Of a DNA stretch of 64,000 nucleotides, positions 1 through 10,573 are shown in pieces. The notes beneath the pieces were generated by a model. The model saw only the letters and a list, made by a program, of their open reading frames with translations, had not been told where the DNA came from and searched no databases. Source of the stretch: Clitopilus passeckerianus (lineage: Eukaryota; Basidiomycota; Agaricomycetes; Agaricales; Entolomataceae); assembly GCA_944990035.1 (NCBI GenBank), contig CALYLX010000112.1:1426001-1490000 (forward strand), in the 5' to 3' direction. The translations under genes and the position numbers were made by a program. Positions within the stretch are counted from its first letter, which is position 1; each line of letters opens with the position of its first letter.

Positions 1-342
1 TTTTATCGGAGGTGGATGTCCTTTGGCCAATTTGACAAGGGCTGCTGGACCTGCCTCACGTCTTAGCCAATTGATAGCACTGTTGTAATTAGGGAAGGTA
101 CGGTGGCAAATGCCCGTGCATCCCGCTTTCTAGAAGCCTGTTAGACTTCTGCGTGAAGCCAGAGATGTGCAGGGCCACACCGCTCACCGCATTCTCGAAC
201 TGAGTTTGTGGGAAAGACTACTAAGTAACCCGTCTGTGATAATGCTGGTGGACTGACTCACGTCGCATTTATTGTCGTATATTTGAGGGCCGTCCCTTCC
301 ATTCAAGATAGCAAACCAATCCGCATGTTTGTCCTTTCCCAT
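1..342 (-). CDS. Viroplasmin/RNase H1-N domain protein, probable PIF1 helicase paralogue (5' part only)
   Basis: First exons of a gene that runs off the left edge. Exon 1 (342-262) starts MGKDKHADWF and carries the domain core GRDGPQIYDN. A 12-nt exon (199-188, FENA) follows. Exon 3 starts at 129 and holds HRTFPNYNSAINWL, the aromatic-rich end of the domain. This is the pattern of the RNase H1 N-terminal (caulimovirus viroplasmin-like) domain, which in the family binds RNA/DNA hybrid or double-stranded RNA. The exon layout and sequence match the start of the complete PIF1 genes at 687-3263 and 3426-5774, so a PIF1 helicase is expected downstream, but no helicase motif lies inside the window. 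ATG chosen because it opens the domain directly and the upstream sequence is promoter-like. Confidence 0.6.
188..199 (-). other. 12-nt microexon (FENA) in the viroplasmin-like domain
   Basis: Flanked by a CAG acceptor (202-200) and a GTGAGC donor (187-182). Both neighbouring exons join in phase 0. It has the same length, phase and domain position as the microexons at 3105-3116 and 3558-3569. Confidence 0.6.
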
Positions 343-365
343 AGATTCAGCATGAGCCTTGAATT

Positions 366-396
366 CACGCGCGAGCGCGTGGATGTCGCGTCAGAA
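366..396. promoter_or_regulatory. ACGCG/CGCGT cluster upstream of the first viroplasmin gene
   Basis: Bases 366-382 form a near-palindrome built from CACGCGC and GCGCGTG, and TCGCGT follows at 387-392. It lies 25-55 bp upstream of the ATG at 342 (minus strand). ACGCGT-type MCB elements are bound by the MBF (Swi6-type) factor in yeasts at G1/S genes. That this works here is inference. A similar cluster lies at 3371-3387. Confidence 0.35.
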
Positions 397-686
397 ACAC
401 GTTGATGGCTGTTGACGGTCAATGAATTCCATGTGACTTGCTTAGAGTTGCTTCAATTTCTCACATCAACAGTCTCTCCAAGTACTGCCAAAGTACAGAG
501 TTCCTCTTATTCAAGGGAGTAAAAACACATCCCTTTGATAGAAGAAGCCAAAAATAGTCAAAAAATAGTATATGTACACTGGTAATTCGTGAACTTCTCC
601 TAATTGATAACATGTTGGACGTAAAAGCGATAACTTTAGGGGCTCTTGGTTTCGACGATGAAGGAGAGCGTGTGGCGTCCAAATCA

Positions 687-3263
687 TCAGAAGTTTTCCC
701 AAAAAGATAAGACAGCCTCCTCGCAATCCATTTCTTCGTCAAAAGCACATGTCTTGTTTGATTCCTCTTGCCACTGTATGACTCGAGGATGCGCCATGAC
801 CCTGACATACGGCACACTCAGAAGCCTGTACAATTCATACAACAAGATTTTAGAGACTCACTTTCCCGGATGGAAATTGACGATCTCAAGATCCTCCATT
901 TTTACTGCTCGAGAGATGGCCACATAAGCTGAAAGCCCAGTCAGGTATGCATAGGCGGGACCGAGGAGAGAGCCACATGCCTTGTCCCCTTTCAAACACA
1001 TGACCCAGGTCTATCTTCACTCGTGGAAGGGTTTGTCCCTGAGACTTATGAATGGTCATTGCCCAGGCAAGCATCAGGGGGACCTGGAAACGCCGAACTT
1101 CAACGTTTCCCATAAAACCCTGTACAGTAAACTCGAGGGGAGCACATAAGAGTTCGAGCCCATTAGTGAAAAGGACCAATGGGAATCTTTCCAGTTTCGA
1201 AAACCTGTCGTCTGTGATGCTCGTGGTGGGCACGCCAGCATACCGTTCAGGGATCTGTGATGGCTGAGGCTGAGCGATCTGGATTTTGCGGTCCATTGCC
1301 TCGTGGGTGGTCAGGAAGTCGATGATTTTTCCTGTGGAACCATTGACTAGAGAGCCTTGGACGACGTTCTGGTTCCAGAACTTTAGCTCAGGAATTAATT
1401 GTATGGCGATGTGAGACTAGCGTACCTGAAGCAGCATAACCTGGGCACCAGCCTGCAAATCATTAGATAAGGATGGCCCTGTCTGTAGTGAGATGAAGAC
1501 TTCAATTCATACCTTAAGATATATCTTCCTCGGTGTGTTGAATTGTTCGAAAAGCCTATCAGCAGCGCTCCTTGGAATGGGGTTGCATTTATAATCGTAC
1601 CCTACACTATCCATCGAACGGAACTCTTGAGGGCTGCCCACTAGAGCTGCAAGTCGATTATTGTTGCAAGCTTCTACCTCTTTCCGGGTTGGGAAGCTGA
1701 AGCATGGAAACATGTGAATTTGTCACGCCTCATTAATGGAAAGCTTGGTTTAACGGCGCACAGATATGTTGGCTCAATGCCGTCAGGGTACACAAGAGGT
1801 CTTCTTAAGGATCGAAGCTGCGTGATATGTTCTGCAGTGAGATAACCTCTCCGCATTGCAGTTAAGATTCGAACAAAGCCTGATGTTGACGGTGAGTAGA
1901 CAGCGCTGGGGTGGGATATCAAGGAGGCACATACGATTGTCCTTTTGCCTGAAAACCTGCTTGAGAATGATGGTGCGATGAATACATTTTCTCCACGTCA
2001 TCGCATCAAAAGCAAAGGTAGAGGGCATGCGATGCTCGTGGCTCTCATCAGGCACAGGAGGGAGCTGCAAGAAGTCACCAGATAACACAAGCTGAGGGGT
2101 GATTCAGCTACATGATTCACAATTCAACTCGGTGCTCTGACCTGCATGCCGCCAAACGGTAGTTCACAATCTCGCACTACTCTGGCTATGAGTTCCTGAG
2201 GGCCATGGTCAATTATACTTGCTCTTGTCCGTCAGGAGATGGGAACGTACCAGCTTGTCGAACAGACGACCATCCATCATGGAAACTTGCCACCAATATG
2301 AGTTCCTAACTGGGGATCTTTTCAAAGATCTGAGCTACGTACTTTCATCTACGATAAGGACCCTCGTAGCCCTCCATCGGTCCCTTTTTTTGGACGAGCG
2401 TGATATCGTCTCTGCTAGCTGTTCGGCTTCCTCTTTGCCAAGCCCTATCCCGGCAAATGAATGAATGGTACATCCACCAATGTTGACACTAGCAATGCCA
2501 GTGGTGGCGGTGACTGCGACGCAGACACCATGCTCTCTGAGAGAGCGAATGGTTTCTCGAAGGAGTACTGATTTACCGGTTCCTGCAGAGGTGTCAGGTC
2601 TGCAGATACTAGGCCTTATGTTTCCAAAACCATTGGTCCTCACCTGCAGCACCCGTGAAGAACACACTTTGTCCTGACTTGATTAGGTTCAGAACAGCAC
2701 GCTGCTCGTCTGAGAGCTCGATGGGAGGAGCTTGAGAAGCCGCCGCCGGGCCAGTTTCAGATACACTTGAGGATGAGGCTTCTGTTTTGATCGAAATGGA
2801 TGTTTGTGAATGCTCAACATTTGCTGTAACCGACTCGGAAATGGCGTAACTTCCACTGCAACTTGAAGACGAGGAGGCCGAGTCGGTTAAAGAGATGAAT
2901 GATGGGCTTCGGGAGAGAACTGCGGAGCGATTGGCTAGGATATGTGTTCTCCATCCTCTAAAACGATCAATCTGGACGCCCTTTTCTGCAAGCCATGCGG
3001 CGGCATCGTCGTACGTGAAGAAGGATTTAGAGCAGGAAGAGCCAAAATGATGAGTCTGGAAGAAACTGAGCTTGATCTATATCGGCTAATATGGACAGAC
3101 TAACTGCTTGTTTAAACTTTGTGTTTGGGTTCCCGTCAGCTCTCAGGTATTTGACATGGCATTAAGCAGAGCATGTGGCGCAACTCACATCACTGGTGTT
3201 GTCGTAGATTCGAGGACCGTCTCGTCCGCTAAGAACGGCATAGTACTTTGTTATTCTGCTCAT
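687..3263 (-). CDS. Viroplasmin-like domain fused to PIF1-family DNA helicase
   Basis: Multi-exon gene. Exon 1 (3263-3189) starts [21 protein letters not shown] 12-nt exon (3116-3105, FKQA) and exon 3 (from 3055; [14 protein letters not shown]) complete a viroplasmin/RNase H1-N domain of about 55 residues. A Ser-rich linker of about 90 residues leads to a full superfamily 1 PIF1 helicase: Walker [17 protein letters not shown], Walker [50 protein letters not shown] and AYVAISRA. The end reads [10 protein letters not shown], as usual in the family, then TGA at 687. PIF1 helicases unwind forked DNA, G-quadruplexes and RNA/DNA hybrids; the fused domain suggests hybrid (R-loop) targeting, which is inference. 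Divergent from the paralogue at 3426. All motifs look intact. Most introns are about 50-60 bp. Confidence 0.8.
3105..3116 (-). other. 12-nt microexon (FKQA) in the viroplasmin-like domain
   Basis: Donor GTTAGT at 3104-3099. The acceptor is AAG at 3119-3117, weaker than the CAG used in the other two copies. Phase 0 on both sides. Skipping it would remove four residues without shifting the frame. Confidence 0.55.
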
Positions 3264-3370
3264 TCGGTTCGCATTGAGTCTTTAATAACCCTGTAGAGTC
3301 TGATCACAATTAAGCCAGAGGCCCTTGTCGACACCGTGGTGGTAAATAAGAGAGCCTGATCCGATCTGTC

Positions 3371-3387
3371 ACGCGTCGCGTCGCGTC
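3371..3387. promoter_or_regulatory. Tandem CGCGT repeat in the divergent PIF1 promoter
   Basis: ACGCGT followed by two further CGCGT units. It sits in the 162-bp gap between the divergent starts at 3263 (-) and 3426 (+). ACGCGT is the MCB motif of G1/S DNA-synthesis genes in yeasts. Use for cell-cycle timing here is inference. Confidence 0.45.
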
Positions 3388-3425
3388 ACCGCACTGTTGA
3401 CCAGAGGCTACCAAATACGCTAGAC

Positions 3426-5774
3426 ATGCCAAAAGCGGCGAGGAAACACTATGCTATCTGCATAGGCAGGAAAGGTCCACAGATAGTCGACACGTGGGAT
3501 GAGGTATGGCCCACCTAAATTGACGAGGGGCTCTTGAATGCTGAAGTTCACCCACAGTGCAAATCTCAGGTGATTCATAGTTCAGCAGAATTCGCGAGTG
3601 TGAAAGGAAGCCCTGAATTTCAACATCTCCAGGTATCTCGATATCCGGGCGCAATCCATAGGAGTTTCCTTTCGAGAAAGGATGCGCAAGACTGGCTAGA
3701 TAGTGAGCGCCCATTCGTTGGTCTAATATTGACATACCTACCCAATAACCCCATGCATCCTAGATGAATTGAAAGTTCGTGGAGGCACAATACCTAGGGG
3801 CCGCCTCCAACGGCGGAACCCTCAAGGCCAATACCTTCAAACGTATCTCAAGATGCCGGACCATCTTCCCACCCGGGCCATTCGACTGCCCCGATAGATG
3901 AGGTTTTGCCCATTGCAAAAGACTTCACGCTTTCTCCAGAACAAGAGCAAGTTCTCAACATGGTGAAGACGGGTAGAAGTGTTTTCTTTACGGGCTCCGC
4001 AGGTGATATTTTCTTTTGAAATGGTGTAAGAAGAGCCCAGTTCATCTGACATGGTACAGGTACAGGTAAATCGGTTCTGCTCCGCGAAATTATCGCCTGG
4101 GTTGGAGCGTCAGGCCAATCGCTTGGGATCACTGCGTCTACTGGAATTGCTGCGGTCAACATTGGCGGGAGCACACTACATTCATGGGCTGGAATCGGTC
4201 TAGGCGACCAGAAACCGTCCAATTATGTTGGCAAGTTTTTTGCAGTAAAGCGCTTTGAGCCCATCAAGCGTCGTTGGCAAAATGTGAAGATCCTGATCAT
4301 TGACGAGAGTGAGTCGAGCTCGATGTGCCCATAAATGTTGGTTAACCCATTGTCAGTCTCCATGGTTGACGGCGACCTGTTTGATAAGCTCGTACATACT
4401 GGCACCAGCCACCAGAACGTGCCACTCATATTCATACTTTCTAGGAGCTAATTGCGCGAGGAATGAGGGACAGTAGAGATCCGTTCGGTGGAATACAGGT
4501 ACTTGCCGTCCCTTGAGAAGTGAATTACAGTGACTACTCCTGCCATCTCAGCTAGTCCTTTCTGGCGACTTTTTCCAGCTGCCGCCGGTATCTAGGGCCT
4601 CAGACACCAAATTTGCCTTCGAAGCAGACCAATGGAATGCGTGCATTGGACCGCCAGTATTCCTAAGTAGAGTTTATCGCCAAAAGAATCAAAGTAGCTA
4701 CTCCCTATGGCTTTATTCTGTCCCCCTGCTCATCCGCGACTTTAGCCTTGATCAACATGTTGAACGCAATGCGGTTCGGCAGGCTTGATGCTAATATGAT
4801 TCAAAGCTTCAAGGATCTGGCTCGACGGTCAGTTATACAGATGGTATCGAGCCAACTGAGTTGTAAGTGTTCCCTTCTCGATAGTCAGGACTCAAAACAA
4901 ATTTCGTTTTCAGGTATCCCACCCGGCTTGAAGTCAATAACTCCAATTCCCTCAGGCTTAAGCAACTGGGGGGACAACAACAATCCTACCCTGCCTACGA
5001 CCGGGGAGGTGTTGACGCTAATGGGCAAATGGTGTCCGACGAACAGCTCGAGAGGATCCTTGAGCGCCTGGTGGTTCCCAAATATATTCAGCTAAAAGTT
5101 CGTTGATTGATCATTCTATGGCATCAATTAGCTGAAGATTTCTTCAGGTCGGGGCCCAGGTCATGTTGGTCAAGGTACGTAAACTAAATCCAGCGTTTCG
5201 CCAAATCTAAGTCTTCCCAACTTCAGAACTTGATACAAGGTTCCTTGGTGAATGGCTCTGTGGGACAAGTTGCCAGGTTCTCCAAAGTATCCGAAGCACG
5301 AAAGGAACACATAGAGATCCCGACTATTAATGAGAACAAGAACCTACCCGACGACAGCAGATTATGGCCTGTCGTTCGGTTCATCGGCGGCAAAGAGATT
5401 CTCTGTATCCCACAAGACTTCTCTGTCCAGAATGCGGACGGGGGTATGGAAGGCATCCGCGTTCAGGTGCCTTTGATCCTTGCCTGGGCGCTCAGCGTAC
5501 ACAAGTCGCAAGGACAAACACTTGAGCGGGTCAAAGTTGACCTTCGCAAAACCTTCGAGAAAGGACAAGGTAAGGGTGTTTTGAACGCATGTTTTACCAA
5601 GTTTCTAATGTCCTTGCAGCATACGTCGCTCTCTCGCGTGCCACGCGAATAGAACAACTAGAAGTTCTCAACTTTGATGCGACTAAGTATGCTAATGTGA
5701 TTCTCTACTGGAACAGAACTAACGGGCGACTTCCAGAGTGCAAGCACATCCTCGAGTTAGCGCTTGGCATATGA
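3426..5774 (+). CDS. Viroplasmin-like domain fused to PIF1-family DNA helicase
   Basis: Exon 1 (3426-3503) encodes MPKAARKHYAICIGRKGPQI. Exon 2 is 12 nt (3558-3569, CKSQ). Exon 3 starts at 3633 (VSRYPGAIHRSFLSRKDAQDWL). Together they match the viroplasmin/RNase H1-N pattern better than the two minus-strand copies. The helicase follows: Walker [10 protein letters not shown] near residue 130, STGIAAVNIGG, Walker [46 protein letters not shown] and AYVALSRA. It ends shortly after VILYWN at TGA 5772-5774. Compared with the divergent copy the Ser-rich linker is shorter. All catalytic motifs are present, so this looks like a live gene. The exact exon 3 donor was not resolved. Confidence 0.8.
3558..3569 (+). 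other. 12-nt microexon (CKSQ) in the viroplasmin-like domain
   Basis: Acceptor CCACAG ends at 3557 and the donor GTGATT starts at 3570. Phase 0 on both sides. Without it the domain lacks the CKxQ element usual between the GRxxGxY core and the FPGAxxKSF segment. Confidence 0.65.
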
Positions 5775-6043
5775 GGCACGCTCCTCCTACTCTTCAAGAC
5801 CGTGATGTGATTGAGATAGAAAGTGATGAAGAGGATATGCCACATCCTAGCGTGGCTTTCCTCAGGTGAGCAAAGGAACAGCGACGATAGCATTGTGGAC
5901 GGTTCTACCAAGGACGTATATATAGATACTTCAATAATCTACGCTATTACTTCAGTAATGCCTGTCAAATTGTTACATCATGTTAATGCGTATTGATACA
6001 TATTGTCGAGATAAAAATGAGATGCAGGTTAAGATACACTTCT

Positions 6044-7807
6044 TCATACAACTTCAATGAAGTTTGCGGGGAATATTCCTTTACGGTCAGCAACTTTTCC
6101 TGTCCACCTATTTAAAAAGTTATCAGTTACGCCCGGCAAGAGATATTCAAGGACCTACCAATCATCTGTGCTTCCACTCTTCCGGGTTATGGTGATGATA
6201 TCTCCCTTCGAGAACGACAGATCTCCAGACTACGCCAAAGCCTCAGGAACGCGATAACAGAAATCAAAACATGTTGACTGACCTCTACAGCCTTGAAATC
6301 AAACATGGCTATTGCACGTGCGACACCTTCGTGAGGTTGCAGGGGTTGCGCTAACTCTGGCTTTGACTTGATAAAAAGGACCGAAATGTCGTGCCGAGCA
6401 TACGGGTCATAATCATCGTTTGGTTTGGGAGAGGACGGCTCTTCTGAGAACGGATTTGACGATAGTGGCATTTGTGCCAGGCTCCTCGACTGTCGATGGG
6501 AGCGTTCTCCCATATTTGAGTCGAACAAGGAGTTCGAGCGACCAAATAAGGGAGCATTGCTGAGTGACTGACTAAACCGATGCTGTTTGACGAGTGCATC
6601 TCGAGGGATATCAGTGTATGCCCTGGAAGGAGTGGGGCGGGAAGAATCTGGGTTCCACTCCCAACTGGGACGACTAGTACTGGACGCAGGAGGAGTCGTA
6701 GTCTCTTGATGATCGAAGTAGGATCCGGAGTCTTTGGCGGCACCCCAGGATGCAGGTGGAAACGCAGGTTTTGAGTCTTTCTTTGTCTTGCGGAACAGCG
6801 AGGGTGATTCGGACCCCGGGCTGGCTAAGCCTCCGAAAGCATAGTGGCCATCTGCAGCGCCTATGCCGCCCGATACCCACTTCCGATTTCCGGGGAGCCC
6901 CGTACATGTTTCGAGAGTAGTTATCAGATTAGAAGCCCAAGGTGGAGGGTCAACAGTGCCCCCTAGTAGCATTCGAACAGTCACAGGTGAATTATACGCA
7001 AGGGCATTGGCATCTTGACGTTCCACGATGACGGATCCCTCTATGGAGACTCCTCCAAAGAGTCCCCGAGTTTTTGAGTAGCTATACCTGTAAGAACCAT
7101 TCAAATGAATAAGACGATCTATGAGATATAGGGTTCACTGACATGGCGGCTACCTTCCCCTTCGTATTGACTGAACCATACGCTTCTCCGTTTCTTCCGA
7201 GAGGGCCGAGAGCAATGCTCATATTTCCTCCAAGAGACAGTGACCCCGCGGACATGAATGATTGCTTTGGAGCACGATTAAGGTGCCTTTCAAGAGTATA
7301 TTTGACTGAACAGACTCACGATCGCCTGAGTTAATGTTAGGAAATTCTGAATATGAATCAAAAGATGGACGAACTGAACGTGTGTTGAGTATAACCAGAA
7401 AATCTGTCATCTCTGCGCCTAATTGAGTGCCCAAGCCCAACCCCGCAGTTCCAATAGCACTTGGAGCAGACCATGCTTGAACGAGAATAAGGCGATATTA
7501 GGCGCTGCGAAGAATCGGAGACTTACAACCATCCTCCAATTTAGCTATGACAATCCCACTGCCTGCTCTTGCAGAGAAAACGAATCCAGCCTTGAAAATG
7601 GTAAAGATCGCAAAGCCTTTGGCATTTTCTAGCACCGATCTAGGAATGACGCCGTCCAAGCCATTGTTTCCGCTGTCCACAAATGTCCGAACTAGGCCAC
7701 GGCTTAAGGTTTCTGTACACGTTGCAACGGAGGCTTTACATACATATTTTGGCTGCTTTTTCGCATTCTTTGGGCAGAGGTTGTGGTATCGGCGTATTGA
7801 GCTTCAT
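6044..7807 (-). CDS. SYLF (YSC84/DUF500) plus SH3 protein
   Basis: The N-terminus MKLNTPIPQPLPKECEKAAK and the block RTFVDSGNNGLDGVIP, then NAKGFAIFTIFKAGFVFSAR and GTQLGAEMTDFL, are the SYLF lipid/actin-binding domain of the Ysc84/Lsb3/SH3YL1 family. A disordered Ser/Pro-rich middle follows. The C-terminal SH3 domain reads ARAIAMFDFKA, then SFSKGDIITIT, WWTGK and GIFPANFIEVV, ending at TGA 6046-6044. Family role: cortical actin patches and endocytosis, with SH3 binding Las17-type proline motifs. At least six exons; the last intron splits the SH3 domain at its WW pair. ATG at 7807 fits the conserved family start. Convergent with the PIF1 gene ending at 5774. Confidence 0.85.
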
Positions 7808-8222
7808 ACTGCGGTGACTTGACTCTGAGGACCCTTCGTCTGAGTGACGTACAGGCGGGTACGTAATACATTTACCGTGATAGCCATTTTAGCTGTCACA
7901 GACGTCACACGATCATTGATTCCAACAATTTGTATTTCTCCAGCTTTCTGCCTCAGAATTCGTTTCTATGTCGTATCATGGACTCGTATCATAGTCTGAT
8001 GTTACTGCACTTTCTATCAATCATAAAACTCTCCTCATTCTCACTGGCACATGTTCTACTGAATAGCCACTGATCATTGCCAGGAGGGATCTTCTTAACC
8101 ACGAGTAACCGAATAAGGGTTGAATCCAAATTGATGACCATGCTTGAATTTCATAGAAGCAGCTATCCTAAAAGCTTCAAGTGGCATCCCCGACGGTTGC
8201 CGTAGGTTCCTTTTTGACCACC
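7808..8222. other. Divergent intergenic region
   Basis: 415 bp between two divergent starts, presumably a shared promoter. No open frame or named regulatory motif was recognised. Confidence 0.5.
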
Positions 8223-10318
8223 ATGGCGCCCAGCCAACGTCCAGGTCACTCATTATCCTTAAAATTCTTGTCTTTCCTCCTCTTGCCAGTGAATGCTATT
8301 CTTCCAGCGAATACCTACAATGCAACCAATTCAAGCGATTGGATGGTTCAGGTAAGGCGCCTTACCGTCGCTACGGCTCAAAGATCTTGACCTTCCGTGA
8401 AATAAGTCGTGGTTCTGGGATCAACATCCGACTTCGCAAGCTGTTCCCGTCCCCGTTACCCGTGCGCACATACTCTTCGATTACCTACAAGAGTCGACTC
8501 CTAATAATTGCCGTAGAACAATGCGAGACTGTTCACTTTGCCTGGAATCGTAATGGCGCTACTGGGTACTTATTCCTCAACTATGCATCTTGGACTGTTC
8601 GCTCAATGGTCCTTGTTTCAGACCCGATTCAACTGCACCATATACCATCCAAATCTATACATCGTGAGTCTACGACCATCGACGAAACGACCTACTCTCA
8701 TGCTATTCCAAAGCGCTTTCGTATTCCCATTTGTGGTGGATGCTGGCAGTAGTCTCACCTTTGTGAGTTGCTTTATCACATCTACTACGTCGAATAAGGC
8801 TTATACATGCTAGGATTGGCAAGTGCCATTTGGACCTGGAACATTGGTTTGTCGCTGTCAACGTTGTCACCGACCATCTCACTGAACCTTCCTCTTGACA
8901 GTGGCAAGGCTGTATGGTGAGGAACACGACTTTCATCGAGCCCTTCGCTCCTAGAAACTCAACGGGATCGACCTAGTTTGATGCATTCGGGAATACAGGC
9001 GGTTGTCGGGAAATTCACACTATGATACCTGGGTCGTCAAATTGCAAGAATGCTACTTTCCCTCTGGGGCCTTTGGATGTCGAGGCTAAAGTCAACAACG
9101 GACCCTTGTCTCAATATGGCTGGATTGACCAAGCAAGTCGTGGAGGAATTTTATATTGTTACAAGCTTACTGACGGCTCTTATTCCAACAGTGTACCGAT
9201 ATTCAGCTCACTCCCAAGAACGGAACGCCACCATATGTCATGACGGTAATTGCACACCCTAGATAATTTGGGGCTATTCTCACACAGGCCTCTAGATTGC
9301 TCCATCACTGCACCCTCCTCTCAACTTCACTCTAAAGGATAGTAAGCCTCGTAACTGGACAGTAACACTCTCCTGGGCGTCCCCGTTCTTTATCAGCATG
9401 GTTGACTCAGCCGGAAACTTCTGGGCTAATGGCCCCTTACATAGCGGTGGCGGAGGAAGCACAGCTTGCTTGTCAAATCTTGCCGTACTACCGAGGTGGG
9501 CCGATCACAGTTCTGAACTTTGAATTAAGAGATGTTCACCCTTTGCGTCTGACAGTGCATCAAGTTCCTCACATTCAGGCATCAAAGCGGGTGCTGCAAT
9601 CGGTGCAGCTTTTGGCGGCCTGGTGGCTGGAGTATTGGCTGGCCTGGCCGCAGCGTTCGTGTTCTTCAAATGCAGGAAAACGCCTGTTTACGGGGAGAAA
9701 CGGGACTTCGAATCAGCAGACCCCACATCTCCGCTGAGGTCTGTTTCATCGCGAAATAACCTCATTGTCGGCGAACCTTCGGGAGATGACACCTTCGTAC
9801 CGGCGACTGGGAGCTCAAGTGGCATCTTTGGCCGCCTACGTGGTGGCACACAACCAGCTATCCAACCGTTCACAGAGCGCAGTCAGCCACAACCCATACA
9901 GAAGTTGCAAGGTGGTCGCGACGATGCAATAGAGATGCAAACTTCGCCTACAGCGACGTCAGATGGAGCTGGATCGTCACGCAACAACCAGATCTATGTT
10001 GTTCACCATGATGGTGGGCGCGCTCCCGTTACCGTATATCACGCAGATGGAACATCAGTCGTCGAGTTGCCTCCCCGATATGCCAACAATACCGAGGCGC
10101 CGACCCCTGCCCTTGCATCAAGGTCTTTGGAAGACACCACTTCCAGGACGGCCAGATACAGTACCACCAGCGCAGCTGCGACGACTACTACTTCGGAGCC
10201 ATCAGATGTGCCAGTCGTCCTCAGTCCGGTGAGGCGGCCTTCTGCAGTTAGCAAGCCAAGTCGATCTACAACTCGTTCTACGACGAATCAAACTATCCCG
10301 GAGGGTCGGAATATCTAA
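8223..10318 (+). CDS. Secreted-face single-pass membrane protein, function unknown
   Basis: The start ACCACCATGGCG has good context. The N-terminus has a basic then hydrophobic stretch (LKFLSFLLLPVNAILPA) that reads as a signal peptide. A poorly conserved outer region spans several exons. A Gly/Ala-rich transmembrane helix follows (about 9594-9665, AGAAIGAAFGGLVAG onward, then FVFFKCRK). The cytosolic tail is long and Ser/Thr/Pro-rich and contains YVVHHDGGRAPVTVYHADGT and VELPPRY, ending at TAA 10316-10318. This layout (signal peptide, variable ectodomain, one helix, acidic/PPxY-like tail) is common in agaricomycetes and is not assigned a function. Exon borders in the ectodomain are uncertain. 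Confidence 0.65.
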
Positions 10319-10573
10319 CGGATTTTCTTTTAGGACGGTGATTACATTGTAATATCTTCGGGAGGTAATGGGTCCCACATGTTGTCTCCTTCAACTATAT
10401 TCGTTTGGATCTTCCTCTTCGCCTTTTTTTCTCACTAATTCGTCATCCATCTACAATCACTTGACCTATTCATTCCTTCACATTGTAAAGTGTACATACC
10501 GAGGCTAATACAGTAAGAGAACCCATCAAATGGAACACATTGACCAATTCGTAAATCTTCTCATCGGGAATCC

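Noticed and set aside
1..5774. Helitron transposon carrying a PIF1-like helicase
   Set aside because: No Rep/HUH domain, no Helitron ends recognised, many introns, and a viroplasmin-type N-terminus instead. The genes look like host genes.
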